A stretch of 64,000 nucleotides of DNA from Macrothele yani (Eukaryota > Arthropoda > Arachnida > Araneae > Macrothelidae): assembly GCA_039090855.1 (NCBI GenBank), contig CM077011.1, positions 17,237,001-17,301,000 on the forward strand, read 5' to 3'. This document shows, one piece after another, positions 1 through 11,010 of this stretch (its first letter is position 1; each line of letters starts with the position of its first letter). A program made the position numbers and the translations under genes. A model generated the notes under the pieces. The model searched no databases and was not told the DNA's origin. It saw nothing but the letters and a program-made list of their open reading frames with translations.

Positions 1-384
1 ATCCTCATAACTTGACTAAAATACTTCTTTTGCGACAAAACTTTAGTACCGTGTTCCGGAGGTATAGTGAACCCATTGTGTTTAATATCATCGAAATGGG
101 GTCAAATGTCAGGACATAGGACCAAAATTTATTTCACAGCCATTATTCTCATAACTTGACTACAAATGCTTCTATTGCGACAAAACTTTATTATGTTGTT
201 CCGGAGGTACACTGAACCGGTTCTGTTGAACATCATCGAAATGGGGTCATAGGTCACGGCACTGAAGCGAGATCAATTCCACAGTCATTATCCTCCTAAC
301 TTGAGTAATAACTTGAGTAATGATTTCTGGTATGTTGGAAAGCGTATCATAATTAATGCATTGCATGATTTTACTAACTTGTTT
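1..384 (+). repeat. Repeat A, 3' part (partial copy)
   Basis: The segment consists of diverged ~125-bp units. Recurring pieces are a CATAACTTGACTAAA-like start, a GTTCCGGAGGTATA piece and a CATCGAAATGGGGTC piece. It ends in GCATGATTTTACTAACTTG. The same ending occurs at 39607 and 43406, and inverted at 17522. The window edge cuts its left side. No coding potential was recognised. Confidence 0.8.
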
Positions 385-650
385 AGTTAAGATCCATGTC
401 TCTGCTCCATACGTAAGCAGTAGCAGGTTGCATTGATTAAACACTTTTCTTTTAAGGCATAATGACATACTGCTCTTAAAATTTCCACGGTTTCTTCCAA
501 AAGCTCTCCATCCAAGTTCTATACGCCGATTAATTTCTTCATCAATGTGACCCTCACTTGATATCTGCTGCCCAAGATAAATGTACGTATTGGTTGTCTC
601 AAGATTTTCTCCATCAAATTCTTCGTTTGCGGATGATACCATCTACCGCA
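385..650 (-). pseudogene. RTE-type LINE fragment (reverse transcriptase C-terminal region)
   Basis: Minus-strand translation gives YIYLGQQISSEGHIDEEINRR, then CLKRKVFNQC and LLTYGAETWILTK. These match the region after the RT catalytic core in the fuller element at 24468-27289, which reads YVYLGQQISSEG and VLTYGAETWTLTK. Only about 90 codons remain, with no endonuclease or FADD motif. The frame runs straight into repeat A just after the TYGAETWILTK motif, so the element is broken at that point. A related junction occurs near 17520. This is a dead fragment. Confidence 0.8.
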
Positions 651-722
651 TGGATGTGGTGGTATGAAATGGAAATGGTAGCACCCTTCACATTTTTTTC
701 GCACCTCAGTGTAGTACATCGA

Positions 723-1762
723 AGGTAGCTCGCAACATCAATACGGTGTTTGATGATATTATTGTTAGTGAACCCAACACAAAACGTTGGTTTTCTAAAT
801 TCCGCTTCGACGGAAGTGAAGCATGCGTTATACCAAAAAGAATGCCGAGTTGGAGGTCTTAACTAAATTCGATCCAGTTCACACGTTACGAGAACTCCGT
901 GGAAAAATTGGAGTATACTGTGCAACCATTTTTGGACTTTTAAACGCCGTAGGCACAGTGAAGAAGATGGTGCAATGGGTCGCACATGAGTTGACGGAGC
1001 GAAACAAAACACGACAGGTGATGTCTGCTTATCCCCAAGCATAAGAAAGACATTTTTAGACGATTCATCCCTTGTGATGGAAAATGGATATCTTCTGATT
1101 ATCGTCCAAGTTCGGCGCAATGGTCTGACAGCGATAAAGCCTACAAATGGCACACAGAAACAGGTAGTTCATCCCAGGAGGACGACGGTCAATGTCTGGT
1201 AGTTAGCAGCTGGTAGGATCTATTATTCCTTCTTGAAATCGGGTCAAACGGTCAACGCGGACAGCCATTAGAGAACTTGATATTATGCATGAAAACCTGT
1301 ACAATCAAAGAGCAGGCAACAGTAAGACGCCGTGGGCAAATAGGTCAAACGGTCAACGCGGACAGCCATTAGAGAACTTGATATTATGCATAAAAACCTG
1401 TACAATCAAAGAGCCGGCAATAGTAAGACGCCGTGGGCGAATATCTCTCTATGAAAACGTGAGATGGAGCTGTAGGTGCACGCGAGACGATCCAGAAGCT
1501 GCACAACTTACGACACGAAATCTTAAGGCATCATTTGCGTTGTATCTGTACTCTAGTGACTATGACTTGTTCAATCAGCTGGAAATATTTCCATAGCATA
1601 AATGGTTTTCCAACTGAACATCAGTTGAAACCACCATCCACAAATTTGCATCCCGAACCTCGAATTGTTTTCACAACCGCATGCGGAAGGTTATATCTCG
1701 TTGGCAAAACTGTGTTGGTACTGGAGATGAGTATTTTGATTACTAAAGTTTATTTTGCCGAG
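723..1762 (+). pseudogene. Mariner-like transposase relic
   Basis: Pieces in different frames follow the mariner order: a TKRWFSKFR-like N-terminal segment, KKMVQWVAHELTERNKTRQV, a degenerate first catalytic block near 1060-1110, the SFLKSGQTVNAD block near 1232-1262, QLTTRNLK near 1505, and a C-terminal VISRWQNCVGTGDEYFDY before 1762. The length is about that of a normal ~345-residue mariner transposase. There are many frameshifts and stops, and a 101-bp internal tandem duplication at 1242-1443. No terminal inverted repeats were recognised. It cannot encode an active enzyme. Confidence 0.75.
1242..1443. repeat. Tandem duplication, 2 x 101 bp
   Basis: Two head-to-tail copies (1242-1342 and 1343-1443) begin GGTCAAACGGTCAACGCGG and end near CCGTGGGC(A/G)AATA. 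They differ at only a few positions, so the duplication is much younger than the surrounding mariner decay. Confidence 0.9.
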
Positions 1763-2432
1763 TAATTTGAATGTTTGAAGTTTCCATCAGTATTCCGACA
1801 TTTCATCTGCAACAGTCGAATATGTTCTGAATATACTTGACAGCTTATTTCTGAATGAAGATGACCGCAGAGAGAACTACCCATGCTCTTTGATATCTTC
1901 TGTTTTTTTTCCAATGTGAACACATCCACGGACTGTATGGATATTATTAATTCAAGCAAAATATAGGACAACTAATCCAGTTTGTCTTTAGAATGCATCT
2001 GAGAGGCCTTCCATTTTTTCAAGTTCAAATCACTTGTAAGTAAATTAAATTGACTCCCATAATTTTTTTGATGCTATGTTTTAAAAACGTGTTTAAATCT
2101 TCGAAACTGGACATACTTTGGAAAAACCAATTACGTCCATTCAGATGTTGCATGGTGTTGTGAGACTTCATTATTTCAGACTTTTTGGCTTACAGAGAAA
2201 ACTGTATTCATTCCTTCACGTTCGACATGTTCTGGACGAACCGGTCAGATACTCTGAAGTTTAATGTGGCCTGAAGAAATTGATTGTATATATTTACAAG
2301 TTTGATGGTTTGAAGTTGTCGAGAGAAACTGATCAGATACGTATTACAATGTTTGATATGTTCTGGGAGAACTTAATCTGCCCTTTGAGATCCAAAGATT
2401 TTCTGGAAATTGTGTTTCATTGTGTTGACACT
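1763..2432. other. Unassigned DNA
   Basis: AT-rich sequence with no recognisable protein motif, tandem repeat or RNA gene. Confidence 0.5.
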
Positions 2433-2915
2433 TTAATGGGCTGAAACGAATTAACGCAGGGATGAAATCAGCTCGAAATAGTATATTCGGATTCTAAGAC
2501 GTGGGCCTAACACGGCTAGAACTAGTGAACGTGTGCAACATAAAACGCTGCTTTTCCCCTTAGCTTGGTCATTCAAATTGGTTTTAGGAGGATAACTAAC
2601 ACTAATCATTTCTATAAGATTTCTTGCTAAGATAACTATAAAGGCGACAAAGAACCCACGGAAGGAGAGGCAAGATGTGTTAGTCACTTGTTTCTACCCC
2701 GTGGCATGATGTCCATGTCAGAAGGACTAGTCCTATTGGCCATGGAGAGGAGAATAAAGGATTACAAAGAAGCGCTTACCACCAGAGACCGGTTTATCAT
2801 CGGTATTGCTAAGATGAGAGTGGGTAAGTGAATTGCTTTGCGGTAGCTTTCGTTAAACGTGGCCACTGTGCGAACATTTCTGTTTAGGGAGTGCAGAAAA
2901 TTTGGGGAACCATCT
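2433..2915 (+). repeat. Repeat B copy 1
   Basis: This resembles 30105-30620 along its length and, inverted, 39611-39865. Shared pieces in order: GAATTAA near the start, CCCCTTAGCTT, a (G)GTTATTTAGGAGGA-like box, GTGGCATGATGTCC, GAATAAAG, and CAGAAAATTTG near the end. No coding capacity or termini could be assigned, so this is an interspersed repeat of unknown class. Confidence 0.65.
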
Positions 2916-3716
2916 ACAGTAGTTCAGGTGCATTGACTGCTTAAAGCGTTAACATGGACTTCTTAAAAATCAAACAGATTTTGAAAGAAGTGTATTCATC
3001 TTTTTGTATTCGAATGATTCCCGGAGAAATTATTTTAATTTTTTTGAATTTCAGTGTCTGTACCATTCCTTTCCGTTGGAATTCGCTTAAAGAAAGCCGG
3101 TCAAATACTTCTCAGTCTCACGTTTTTTAATTAACGTTAATGTATTTCATTAATTTCAAGTTTCTTCTGAGAAAACGTGTTTAAGTACTGTGGATTCAGA
3201 ATGACTTCTGAGAAAGGTTTTCCACGTTTCATGAAACTTAAACGTGTATTGACGAATCTTATTACAGGCCATCAACAAATGAAAAGATTTTTTTTTATTT
3301 TAGGATGTACTAATAAGAAACTGGATGCACACGGTCAAGTTCACAAGTCTCCTAATTCATAATCTTTTAAAGCATTATGCATTAAGAAATCTGTTTCCGT
3401 TTATTGGGATATTAATGAATCGAGAAAACTCTTACTGTTCATTTAAATACTAATCTATGTCGGAGAAATTATTTCTATTCATTTAAAGACTGATATAACA
3501 CAGAGACCATTCCAATTGATTGAAAGGATGATGCATCGGAAATAATGAGTCAGTACTACGCAGTGAGGAAGCTTACCATTAATTCGATGACCAGTGCATT
3601 GAAAAAACTGACCCTACTACTAAAATTCCAGAATATTCTGATGATTGATTCCTCCATACGGACATGCTCAGTAGACACTGTAGCAAGTTCAAAAAGTAGG
3701 AACTGTACACCAAATT
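2916..3716. other. Unassigned AT-rich DNA
   Basis: No motif recognised. The stretch lies between repeat B and the inverted-arm PLE relic. A 66-codon frame at 3545-3745 runs into the PLE arm and shows no known domain. Confidence 0.45.
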
Positions 3717-3721
3717 ATACT

Positions 3722-4712
3722 CAAAATAGTGTAACTATATACTAAAAATCCGAAAATTTCTTGGCGTAGAATAAAAATCAAAATTTTCAAGCTTTCGCAC
3801 ATCAACCAAATGGCGTTCTCAAGGAAGGTAGACAACTAACTGCAAACTGGATAATAGAACGTTTCAACACTTTCAACATCGTCGAATTGGCCATTGAGCT
3901 AGGATATACTTCGAACCAGCTGCATAACGTTATCGAGAAAGCCAGAACCTGTAGTGCTAATAATATTTCTATGCCACAACTTCGCTAACTTGTCTCTATT
4001 CCCTACATACCAAATATTTCCTATCAAGTCAAACACGCGCTCAGGAGGATGAACTTCGGTGTCGACATAAGGTCTCCGGCAGCTTTACACACGATGCTTA
4101 AGAGAAATATTGACAAACCCTCTCTTCTGAATGAGGCAGGTGTTTATGCCATCCCACTAAAATATCCGGACGGTTCCAGGCGATACTACATCGGAATAAC
4201 CAAACGTTCGTTCAGAATCAGCCAACATAAAAGGGATACAAGAGACGGGAAAATACCCACTACCCTATCAAGAGAAGTCAAGTTCATGTCCGCCGATCCC
4301 ATGGAGTGATGTAAAGAAATAAGCTTCAAACTCCACACCGAAATCTACCGCCATTCGCGAAACCTTCGAAATCTTGACCAGCTGCGAGGCTTGCAACGAT
4401 AGCGTCTCTCTGGAGCTGCCACGCATTTGGAATCAATTCTTCAAATAATGCTGAGTTTTCTGCCATAGTACCGCGTGCCCAACCAACGTGACCTCGTTTC
4501 TTCGAAATATCACGTTTGCTCCTAATCATTTATTGTCTAGTCAATTCACCGCGTTTAAAGTGTTGAAACGTTCTATTATCCAGTTTGCAGTTAGCTGTCT
4601 ACCTTCCTTGAGAAAGCCATCTGGTTGATGTGCGAAAGCTTGGAAATTTTGATTTTTATTCTACGCCAAGAGATTTTCGGATTTTTAGTATATAGTTATA
4701 CTATTTTGAGAC
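3722..4712 (+). mobile_element. Penelope-like element relic flanked by inverted arms
   Basis: A left arm (about 3722-3872) is repeated in inverted orientation at about 4551-4712. Both arms contain GGATAATAGAACGTTTCAAC, CAAGGAAGGTAGACA and GCGTAGAATAAAAATCAAAA, or their complements. Between them lies a PLE coding relic. PLEs are known to carry LTR-like repeats that can be direct or inverted, so the arms may be pseudo-LTRs. A later inverted duplication is the alternative. Similarity falls off abruptly at the inner arm ends. Confidence 0.7.
3800..4309 (+). pseudogene. PLE reverse transcriptase C-terminus plus GIY-YIG endonuclease
   Basis: Upstream codons read ELAIELGYTSNQLHNVIEKA, like the post-RT linker of PLEs. 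After a stop come VSIPYIPNISYQVKHALRR, FGVDIRSPAALHTMLKRN and NEAGVYAIPLKYPDGSRRYY, then IGITKRSFRISQHKRDTRDG. The GVY and YYIG pair, followed by R and the H of QHKRD, is the GIY-YIG nuclease core that PLEs fuse to their RT. The open part from 4049 is 86 codons. The frame then ends in stops, and the metal-binding glutamate region is not recognisable. The RT palm domain is missing, so the element is dead. Confidence 0.75.
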
Positions 4713-4949
4713 ACTGTAGAATTAAAAAAAAAACCCTGTAGTGTAGTGGATTTTCCCATATACGTCAAGGCCATGGCCCATACAGGTATAAAACAACACA
4801 TATGGCCTTACAGCCGACATCATAAACAGGCATAAATAAAATAATGGGCTGTGCAGCAGAGCTCAGTGGCATTCAAGGTAGAACCGCCAAGGGATGCCAG
4901 CTTAGTAACAAGTCAAATAAAAAAATTCTGTCCTGCTGTGGTTATGCTA

Positions 4950-6010
4950 AGTGGTGCTACTGCTAAAGTGAAAACGCCTAGGAACGACAACTGCGCAATG
5001 GCAACCTAGTAAACTACGAAAGTGACAGAGCGGAACTTTGTGGAGAGGATGGTTCGACAAAATTACCTGTCCGCGGTTGCAACACTCACCACGAAGTTCC
5101 AAAATGCCTCTGGAAACAATGCACAATAACTATTCTTCCAGAGCTGAAGAGAAAGAGTTTCCATGGCCGTGGAATAGTACATGAGCCTAATATCATCAAG
5201 ACCAAGCATAGGTTGGAATGATGTAAAGATCGGCTCCAGTGGATTCTGGAGCTGTGGATGCACGTTCTCTGGAGTGAAGAATAATGCTTTAGCATTCTGC
5301 CCGTCCGGCGGACGATTCTGGGTGTGGAAGATTCCAGGTGAATGCACCCACCGACTGTATTGTGCTAAATATGAAGTTTGCTGGAGGAGGTATCATGCTT
5401 TGACACTGATTTTCATAGTTTGGGCTCGTGCCCCTAATTCCAGTGCTTGGTAATTTTAACGCTGTGTCCTATAGAAACGTTGTTCATATTCTGTGCTCCT
5501 AGCATTATGGCAACTGTTCTGGAAAGACCCTTCCTCTTACCAACAGCATAAAGTCCCTATAGGAATGATTTGAGAACATGGGTGTAGAAGAACATGACTA
5601 GTCTGTCGGCAGACACGACCATCATCTTATGGATCAGATCAGATCATATGTAGAGGATTTTACGAAGGGTGTGTCTGACCCCAAGTCTTAAACAACCCTT
5701 AGAAATAGGAAGCTAGGAGATTTGGGCTAGAATGCCCGATAGGAAAGCGACACATAAGCGAGGTAGAAAGGGGGAGGAAGATTCCCTTATTTATTACCTG
5801 GGGGTCAATACCCGTGGCCCGACGGCTTAACGTGCCCATCCAACGCATGGAGATATTTAGTGATTCGAGCGTTCGTACGTGCCTGGGATCGAATCTGAGG
5901 TCTTCTCCGTTGCAGTCACGAAAGTTGACCACTAGGCCACCCGCGGAACACCACTGGAACGAATTTGAACGCCAACTGCGAGCTAAGCCGAAAAACCGAC
6001 ATCGGAGACC
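4950..6010 (+). pseudogene. Tc1-like transposase relic, first part
   Basis: Motifs in order: VRQNYLSAVATLTTKFQ (bipartite DNA-binding region), FHGRGIVHEPNIIKTKHRLE, HVLWSEE where Tc1 enzymes have WSDES, GRFWVWKIPGECTHR, and a frameshifted block corresponding to the GGGIMVWGCFSWFGLGP motif near 5385-5440. Coding then stops at a SINE2 insertion and resumes at about 5950 with HHWNEFERQLRAKPKNRHRRP, just after the position of the third catalytic residue. The last ~25 residues lie near 7076-7186. Several frameshifts and stops are present and the first catalytic D is lost. Confidence 0.75.
5650..5946 (-). mobile_element. SINE2 (tRNA-derived), minus orientation
   Basis: On the minus strand it starts CGCGGGTGGCCTAGTGGTCA, with the pol III A box in TGGCCTAGTGG, followed by B box GATTCGATCCC. 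It then has a body shared with the copies at 6252, 37686 and 41081, ending GGTCAGACACACCC...CTACATATGATC. It splits the Tc1 coding relic at the third catalytic block. A clean target-site duplication was not found. Confidence 0.8.
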
Positions 6011-7075
6011 TATTGGTTTTTATTCTGCTTTTATGGCAGAATAGAAACCAATTCAAAATTAAATAAAATACTCTTATAACATTACGATTTAATTATAGAT
6101 ATTAAAGTGCTTGTTAAATACAAGTTGAAATCATAAAATAATGCTAACCAGTAAAATATTAATAAAAGTAACATTAAATTATATATGATAATATCTAGTA
6201 AAATATGAGAAACAATAAATACATAGCTAAAATAAGTTAAAATGAATTGAAGCATGGGCCGCGGGTGGCCTCGTGGGCAACGTTCGTGACTGCCACTGAA
6301 AGGACCTCAGGTTCTATGCACTAAATATCCGCCGTGCGTCGGATGGACGCGTTAAGCCGTCGGACCCGATAATAAATAAGGGTGTCTTCCTCTCTCTTTC
6401 TACTTCGCTTCCGTGTCACTTTCCTACCGGGCACTCTAGCCCAAATCTCCTAGCTTCCTATTTCTAAGGGTTGTTTAAGACCTGGGGTTAGACACTCCCT
6501 TCCTAAAATCCTCTACATATGATCATTTGAATTGAAACATACAAATGTAAATATTCAATTAATAAATAAATAATGGGAATATATTATAATAGGACCCAAA
6601 AATTGTTTTTAAATTTGTTTACTATCTCTTCCTGTATTGTCTTGTAATTTACCTTAACTATCTTTCTAAAAATATATATTTTTTTATTTATTTCATTTCG
6701 ATGAAACATTCTATAGGAACCTCTCCTTAGAGTCTTCTAGAAAAACTGTATATAACCTGATTCAGGTGGAAATTCCTGATTGGGTTCTCATCCGCAAAGT
6801 GGAAGTTAGAGTTCTTCTTTAAAGAATAAAAAGAACGCCTTCAATTAAATTTCGAAAAATGTCTTTTTTCTAGAATCCTTAAAAAATGTTATTTCTAATA
6901 GGCTTAAAATTATAAAAATAGTTAACTTGACTGAATTACAAATAGGTTTTGAAGAATGAAAGGGAATGAATGAAATGATAGGAAAAAAATAAATCAATCC
7001 TTATCAGTTCTTTATTATAGCCTCATATTCGGCTTTTTGTAAAGTCCGATATGAGAAACAAAATAAAGAAACAGA
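6011..7075. other. ~1-kb AT-rich segment separating two parts of a Tc1 relic
   Basis: Tc1 coding similarity stops near 6010 and resumes near 7076. The left edge carries a hairpin (arms 6012-6028 and 6036-6052, 17 bp with one mismatch). The right edge carries a weaker one (7022-7032 and 7046-7055). The interior is AT-rich and contains a SINE2 at 6252-6527. No coding motif was seen. It could be an inserted non-autonomous element or a rearranged flank. Confidence 0.45.
6252..6527 (+). mobile_element. SINE2 (tRNA-derived), plus orientation
   Basis: It begins CATGGGCCGCGGGTGGCCTC, with A box TGGCCTCGTGG. The B-box area is shortened by a small deletion (GGTTCTATGC). It ends CTACATATGATCAT. It is flanked by the direct repeat TGAATTGAA at 6243-6251 and 6528-6536, a 9-bp target-site duplication. 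Confidence 0.85.
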
Positions 7076-7186
7076 ACGCAATTCCGCAGCAACATACCCA
7101 AATTCTAGTGCAAAACCTTCCCGGCAGAGTGGAGGCTGTGGTAGCAACAAAGAGTGGACAAGCTCGGATGTTCAGATAGTTTTGAT
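7076..7186 (+). pseudogene. Tc1-like transposase C-terminal fragment
   Basis: The frame reads NAIPQQHTQILVQNLPGRVE then AVVATKSGQARMF. This resembles the Tc1 C-terminus, where IP....(L/I)QNLV.SMPRR.EAV is typical. It is probably the detached end of the relic at 4950-6010. No terminal inverted repeat was recognised beyond it. Confidence 0.55.
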
Positions 7187-7920
7187 TAGTGTATACTTAA
7201 TAAGCGTTCTAATTTTTAGCTTGCAGCTGTGCTCATGAAACATACAGATTCCCTTTGAGTTCAAAAGTTCTAGAATAAACTATCGTATCCTTTCGAAATT
7301 AGATGAAAAGCCGGTTTCCATCTGTTTCTCCTAATGCAGGTACATTTCAGAAAAAAAAAATAACTGCATCAATTTCGATCAACCCTGAAGAGAGTCCATG
7401 ACAATTCAGATGTATTCTTGGTAATCTCATACCATTGTATAATATTTTTCACGATTTATGGATACGTCTTAACAAAACAAAATTCTCGTAAAGTATATCC
7501 CTTAATTGATGGAAGTTTCGGCATTAAGAAACAGAGTTTCAAAGAGAAAAAAATTATATTTGAAAGTTTTTTGTATATATTTTCTTCATGCCTGACGTTA
7601 TTGAAAGCCGGCCATGATGAATTAATACATAATTGCTAAGGTTTTATTAATTTATTTCCTCTTTCACATTTATACACAACTTTTACACTCTTTTATAGCA
7701 TTTATTCATTTAGTAATTTAAACCACTTATTTATTTAGATAAAACTATCCATAAGTATTTAAAAATAAAAGGCTTCAGGTTAATAAAAGAAGGTAGAACA
7801 CAAACTGAAATCCATTTCTCATCCACTACAAAATCAAAGTCCTTATGGATCCAACAAAAATCTGCGTAAATTTTTTTATAATTATTTTCAGTTATTCATC
7901 CATACAGCTCTTTCACATTC
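7187..7920. other. Unassigned AT-rich DNA
   Basis: No motif or gene recognised. The longest frame (7418-7639) has AT-biased composition and no family resemblance. Confidence 0.45.
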
Positions 7921-7924
7921 ACTT

Positions 7925-7962
7925 TGTGTGTATGTGTGTGTGTGTGTGTGGGGGGGGGGGGG
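7925..7962. repeat. (TG)n microsatellite followed by G12 tract
   Basis: Alternating TG from 7925 to 7950 runs directly into a run of twelve or more G. The G run is a potential G-quadruplex or polymerase-slippage site. Confidence 0.95.
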
Positions 7963-8419
7963 TGACCAGGAAGAACCGCCCCGAACAGGTTTTGTACAAT
8001 TAATTTAGAATCACTCCTTTACGGAGCACTAAAAAGAGTCCCATAGCGAAGAGATTCTTTAAAAAAAAGGGAAAAAATAAAAATTAAATAATAAATAACT
8101 TAGAAAGATAGTAGACATTTGAAGACAAGATGGCCAAGGAAAATTAAAGATTCACAACAGAAAAGTTTGTTTTTGGATCCTCTATTAAAATTCAGGTTTT
8201 ATAATATTTTATATTATGTATTATCTTATTCCAGTATGTTATTGCAAATATTATTTCCTTTTCTGTAAACTATTGGCTTTAATGATATCCATTTCTATTA
8301 CTCCATATTTTCTAGTTTCAAATTTACTCCATATTTACTCCACATTTCTAGTTTCAAATTTTAACATTCGTCGAAAACCACAATTACTTGCTAGTATTTT
8401 ATTTGTTCTGCATTTCGAT

Positions 8420-9060
8420 ATTTTTGGTTGTTAGACATTTTCTATTTTTCCAAAGATTATATTTTGTTATGGCTATTAAATAGTGTTTCGCATTATTTTT
8501 TAATTACTATATTTTAATGGTACATGATATACAATTTGATTATTATGTAAATCTTGTTAAATTTAAGTAATTTTTAACCACGCCCAAATATGTATATTTA
8601 GCAAAATTGCATTCTACAAAAATGTGTTCAGTGGTTTCAAAAGTCCACAGAAATTAAAAATATGGGTCATTTGATAAATGAATTTTATGCAGCAATTTAC
8701 GATTTGGAACGATGTTATGTGAAATTTTAAAATTTAAATCGCGAACGTGAGTTCCCAATTTTATTTGTATTTGTGGTTTCTAAATAGATTTTACAAGTGG
8801 TGTGTTCAGTAAAGTTTCTAATCTTGCTTGATTTTTTAAATTTAGGGCTTCGTAGATATCCTTTAGTTTATCAGTATGTGTGATATTTTCAGAAATGGAA
8901 ATTTTATTTAAATTTTTCCAGAGATAACGAAGGTCAGCATATTTTTTCCTTGTGAAAGGTGAAAAAGGTTTTTCTGGTTTCAAGGAGCTAAAAAACTGTT
9001 TTTTAGCACCCATGCATTCTTCAATGCAGTAGTCACAGATGTTGAACAGGAAAGATGAAA
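8420..9060 (-). pseudogene. Non-LTR retrotransposon C-terminal fragment (LINE, clade unclear)
   Basis: The minus frame starts near 9060 (LFNICDYCIEECMGAKK) and includes RKKYADLRYLWKNLNKI. After a stop it continues LNFKISHNIVPNRKLLHKIH, then FETTEHIFVECNFAKYT, and later ITKYNLWKNRKC. The order F-K-x-x-H, (V)P, L, then ETTEH(I)F..C and a final I...(W)K.R resembles the C-terminal zinc-knuckle and tail of I/Jockey-type LINEs. There are two to three stops and no RT core. The clade is a guess. Confidence 0.5.
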
Positions 9061-9799
9061 GGTATATATACTATTTCTGATAACTTTCTCTACCTATGCT
9101 CTTCCACTCTGCTTTTCTCCTTCGTTCTATTTCGATATTAGTGTTTGCATAACCCGATGAGTTCAATACCACACGCACTTCGTATGATTAATCCCTCCCT
9201 GATTAAGCCGTGTTGGCGCTAGATGCATTATGCATTACCTATTCCGAAATTCTGCATCCCGAAATGTAATTAGATAGTATTACAACTTAAACCCAAACTT
9301 GTAAACATCCGCAATGAAAGTGACGTGGATTAGAACTTCCTCTTAATATGGATTACCTTTGCATTGGGTTGGATACATTCCCACAGGAAGCTGGGCAAAC
9401 GTACAAGAGGGAAATAGAACGTCGTTCTCTTCCAGCAGGGATTCTTCTTCCCAATGGTTGCTCTAGCCACAATAATATAACTATATCTTACAGTGTGCAA
9501 TTTGCTCTTCGCTTATTCAGATATTCTTCATCTCCACAATAATAAAGATGTCACTCAAGGCTCACTGGTACGTTTTCAATTTTATTTCTCATACATTAAT
9601 CAAAATTATAATTTTCCGCATTATTCTAGGATCATTTAGAAGCGTCATAAAAATTTCATAGAAGAATATTCTTAGAAATAAAATAATTTTCTCGCTATTC
9701 TCTTCGGCTTTGATGTGCTGGGTTTCCATAGTTAAAATTCGCATATTCAAGGACGCTACAGGTGAAACTATTACTCGGAATGACTTCAAATCTGTAATG
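9061..9799. other. Unassigned DNA
   Basis: No repeat or protein motif recognised. Confidence 0.4.
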
Positions 9800-9985
9800 A
9801 CTAAAAACTTTTGAAATAAATAAATACATCGCTCTTTCCACGCTTCAGAAACAAACAACAACCAAAAATTGTATTTCAGCCGCCGCTGTGGAAATGAACC
9901 ACACAACTCTCGATATCTAGCCGAGTGCGTTACATTTACACCACGGTGACCAACAATCCACGGTGCTATGTGTATTTTTAAGTCA
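9800..9985 (-). repeat. Possible tRNA-derived SINE (SINE4)
   Basis: On the minus strand, GGTCACCGTGGTGTAAATG has an A-box-like start, and GTGGTTCATTTCC about 50 nt later is a weak B box. The following body, GTGGAAAGAGCGATGTATTT with a TTTA-rich tail, recurs at 10137-10205. The B box deviates from GGTTCRANNCC, so the tRNA origin is tentative. The shared body is clear. Confidence 0.45.
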
Positions 9986-10136
9986 GCTTCTGACATCATA
10001 AATCCGTAAGATGGGCTCAGCTACTGAGACGTCTCCATCTGGTGGGTATTAACAACGGCACTGGCTATATATATTACAGCAGTTAAATCCAAAGGGCGAT
10101 ATCCAAGGTGAAAATCCTCCAAATACGAGGCGACAG

Positions 10137-10205
10137 TAAATAAATAAATACTTCGCTCTTTCCACGTTCCAGAAACACACAGCAACCGAAACATTGTTTT
10201 TCAGC
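10137..10205 (-). repeat. Second, truncated copy of the SINE4 body
   Basis: AAATAAATACTTCGCTCTTT is followed by CCACGTTCCAGAAACACACA. This matches 9823-9890 with scattered differences. The tRNA-like head is absent. Confidence 0.6.
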
Positions 10206-10436
10206 TCTTTTGTTTAATTGTTTCAGAACTTTTGTTTAATGAAAAACTTGCTCACCTCAATGGGGATAAGGGGCGCTATAATACCAGTTAACAACGAAGA
10301 GAGCCGTTATTCTCGCTCCCACCGGCCGAATATATAAGTTACAAGTGCCCGCAATATGGCAAGCTTGGAAAGAAGCTGCTATAAAAGCAGGCATCGCTGG
10401 AATGCGCCATTTCACAGCGTATTCAACGACGTAAAT

Positions 10437-11010
10437 TGCAATGGCATTGCTTCCAAAAGATCGCGCATTCCTGTCGTAGTTTCTATACTAGAAAACCAGC
10501 TGTGAGTTAACAGTACTGCGTGAGTTCAGAATTTTAAAGGACTTGAAAAATGAGCAACTGAGTGCAAAGGGTTAACACAAAATGATGAGGAAGCTTGAAA
10601 AAGACAGATTATTTGGACGTCAAACTCGGAAAAGGACGGAATCCAGTGTATCAGCGGGCCACCGAAAATGTAGCCACAACGTTAGAGGAATGCAGGATGC
10701 CAAATATCTTGGAAACAGTAGCGTACATCATATTTCTCAGTCAAGCCCTCGAAGCACAGTCCGTTCTAAGAGCTATAATTTAAAGACTTCCCATGATTAT
10801 CCATTGTTTATTCCTGAACAAGTTTCACGGGAAGCATTAGCACCTCGGTTTCTTGCCCGTGTTAAACTGGGCAAGGAATAGCCATGGAAAAGTTTGTGGA
10901 TAGAAGGTAAGATCATTATTATCTGCATTTTGCTGTAAATAAGCAGTGTAGGTAATTGTAACAGCAAGGGAGATCTGGGAAAAACGCCACAAAAGTTCTG
11001 ACAAGGCCCT
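10437..11010 (+). pseudogene. IS630/Tc1-mariner-superfamily transposase relic
   Basis: An ATG at 10437 opens MALLPKDRAFLS and then stops. The related family commonly begins MAL(T/S)P.E.AF. Further pieces read TVLREFRILK, then DYLDVKLGKGRNPVYQRATE NVATTLEE (the HTH/linker region), then EALAPRFLARVKLGKE followed by PWKSLWIEGK, where active members have EWPWKILWTDE. The first catalytic D is replaced and the downstream catalytic blocks are not recognisable. It is a 5' relic only. A TATAAAAG motif at 10381 may be the element's own promoter. Confidence 0.55.

Noticed and set aside
863..1153. 96-codon antisense frame over the mariner relic
   Set aside because: Shadow of the mariner coding sequence on the other strand.
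3636..3660. CTGATGA near the first PLE relic as a second hammerhead
   Set aside because: No matching GAA box or stem II downstream.
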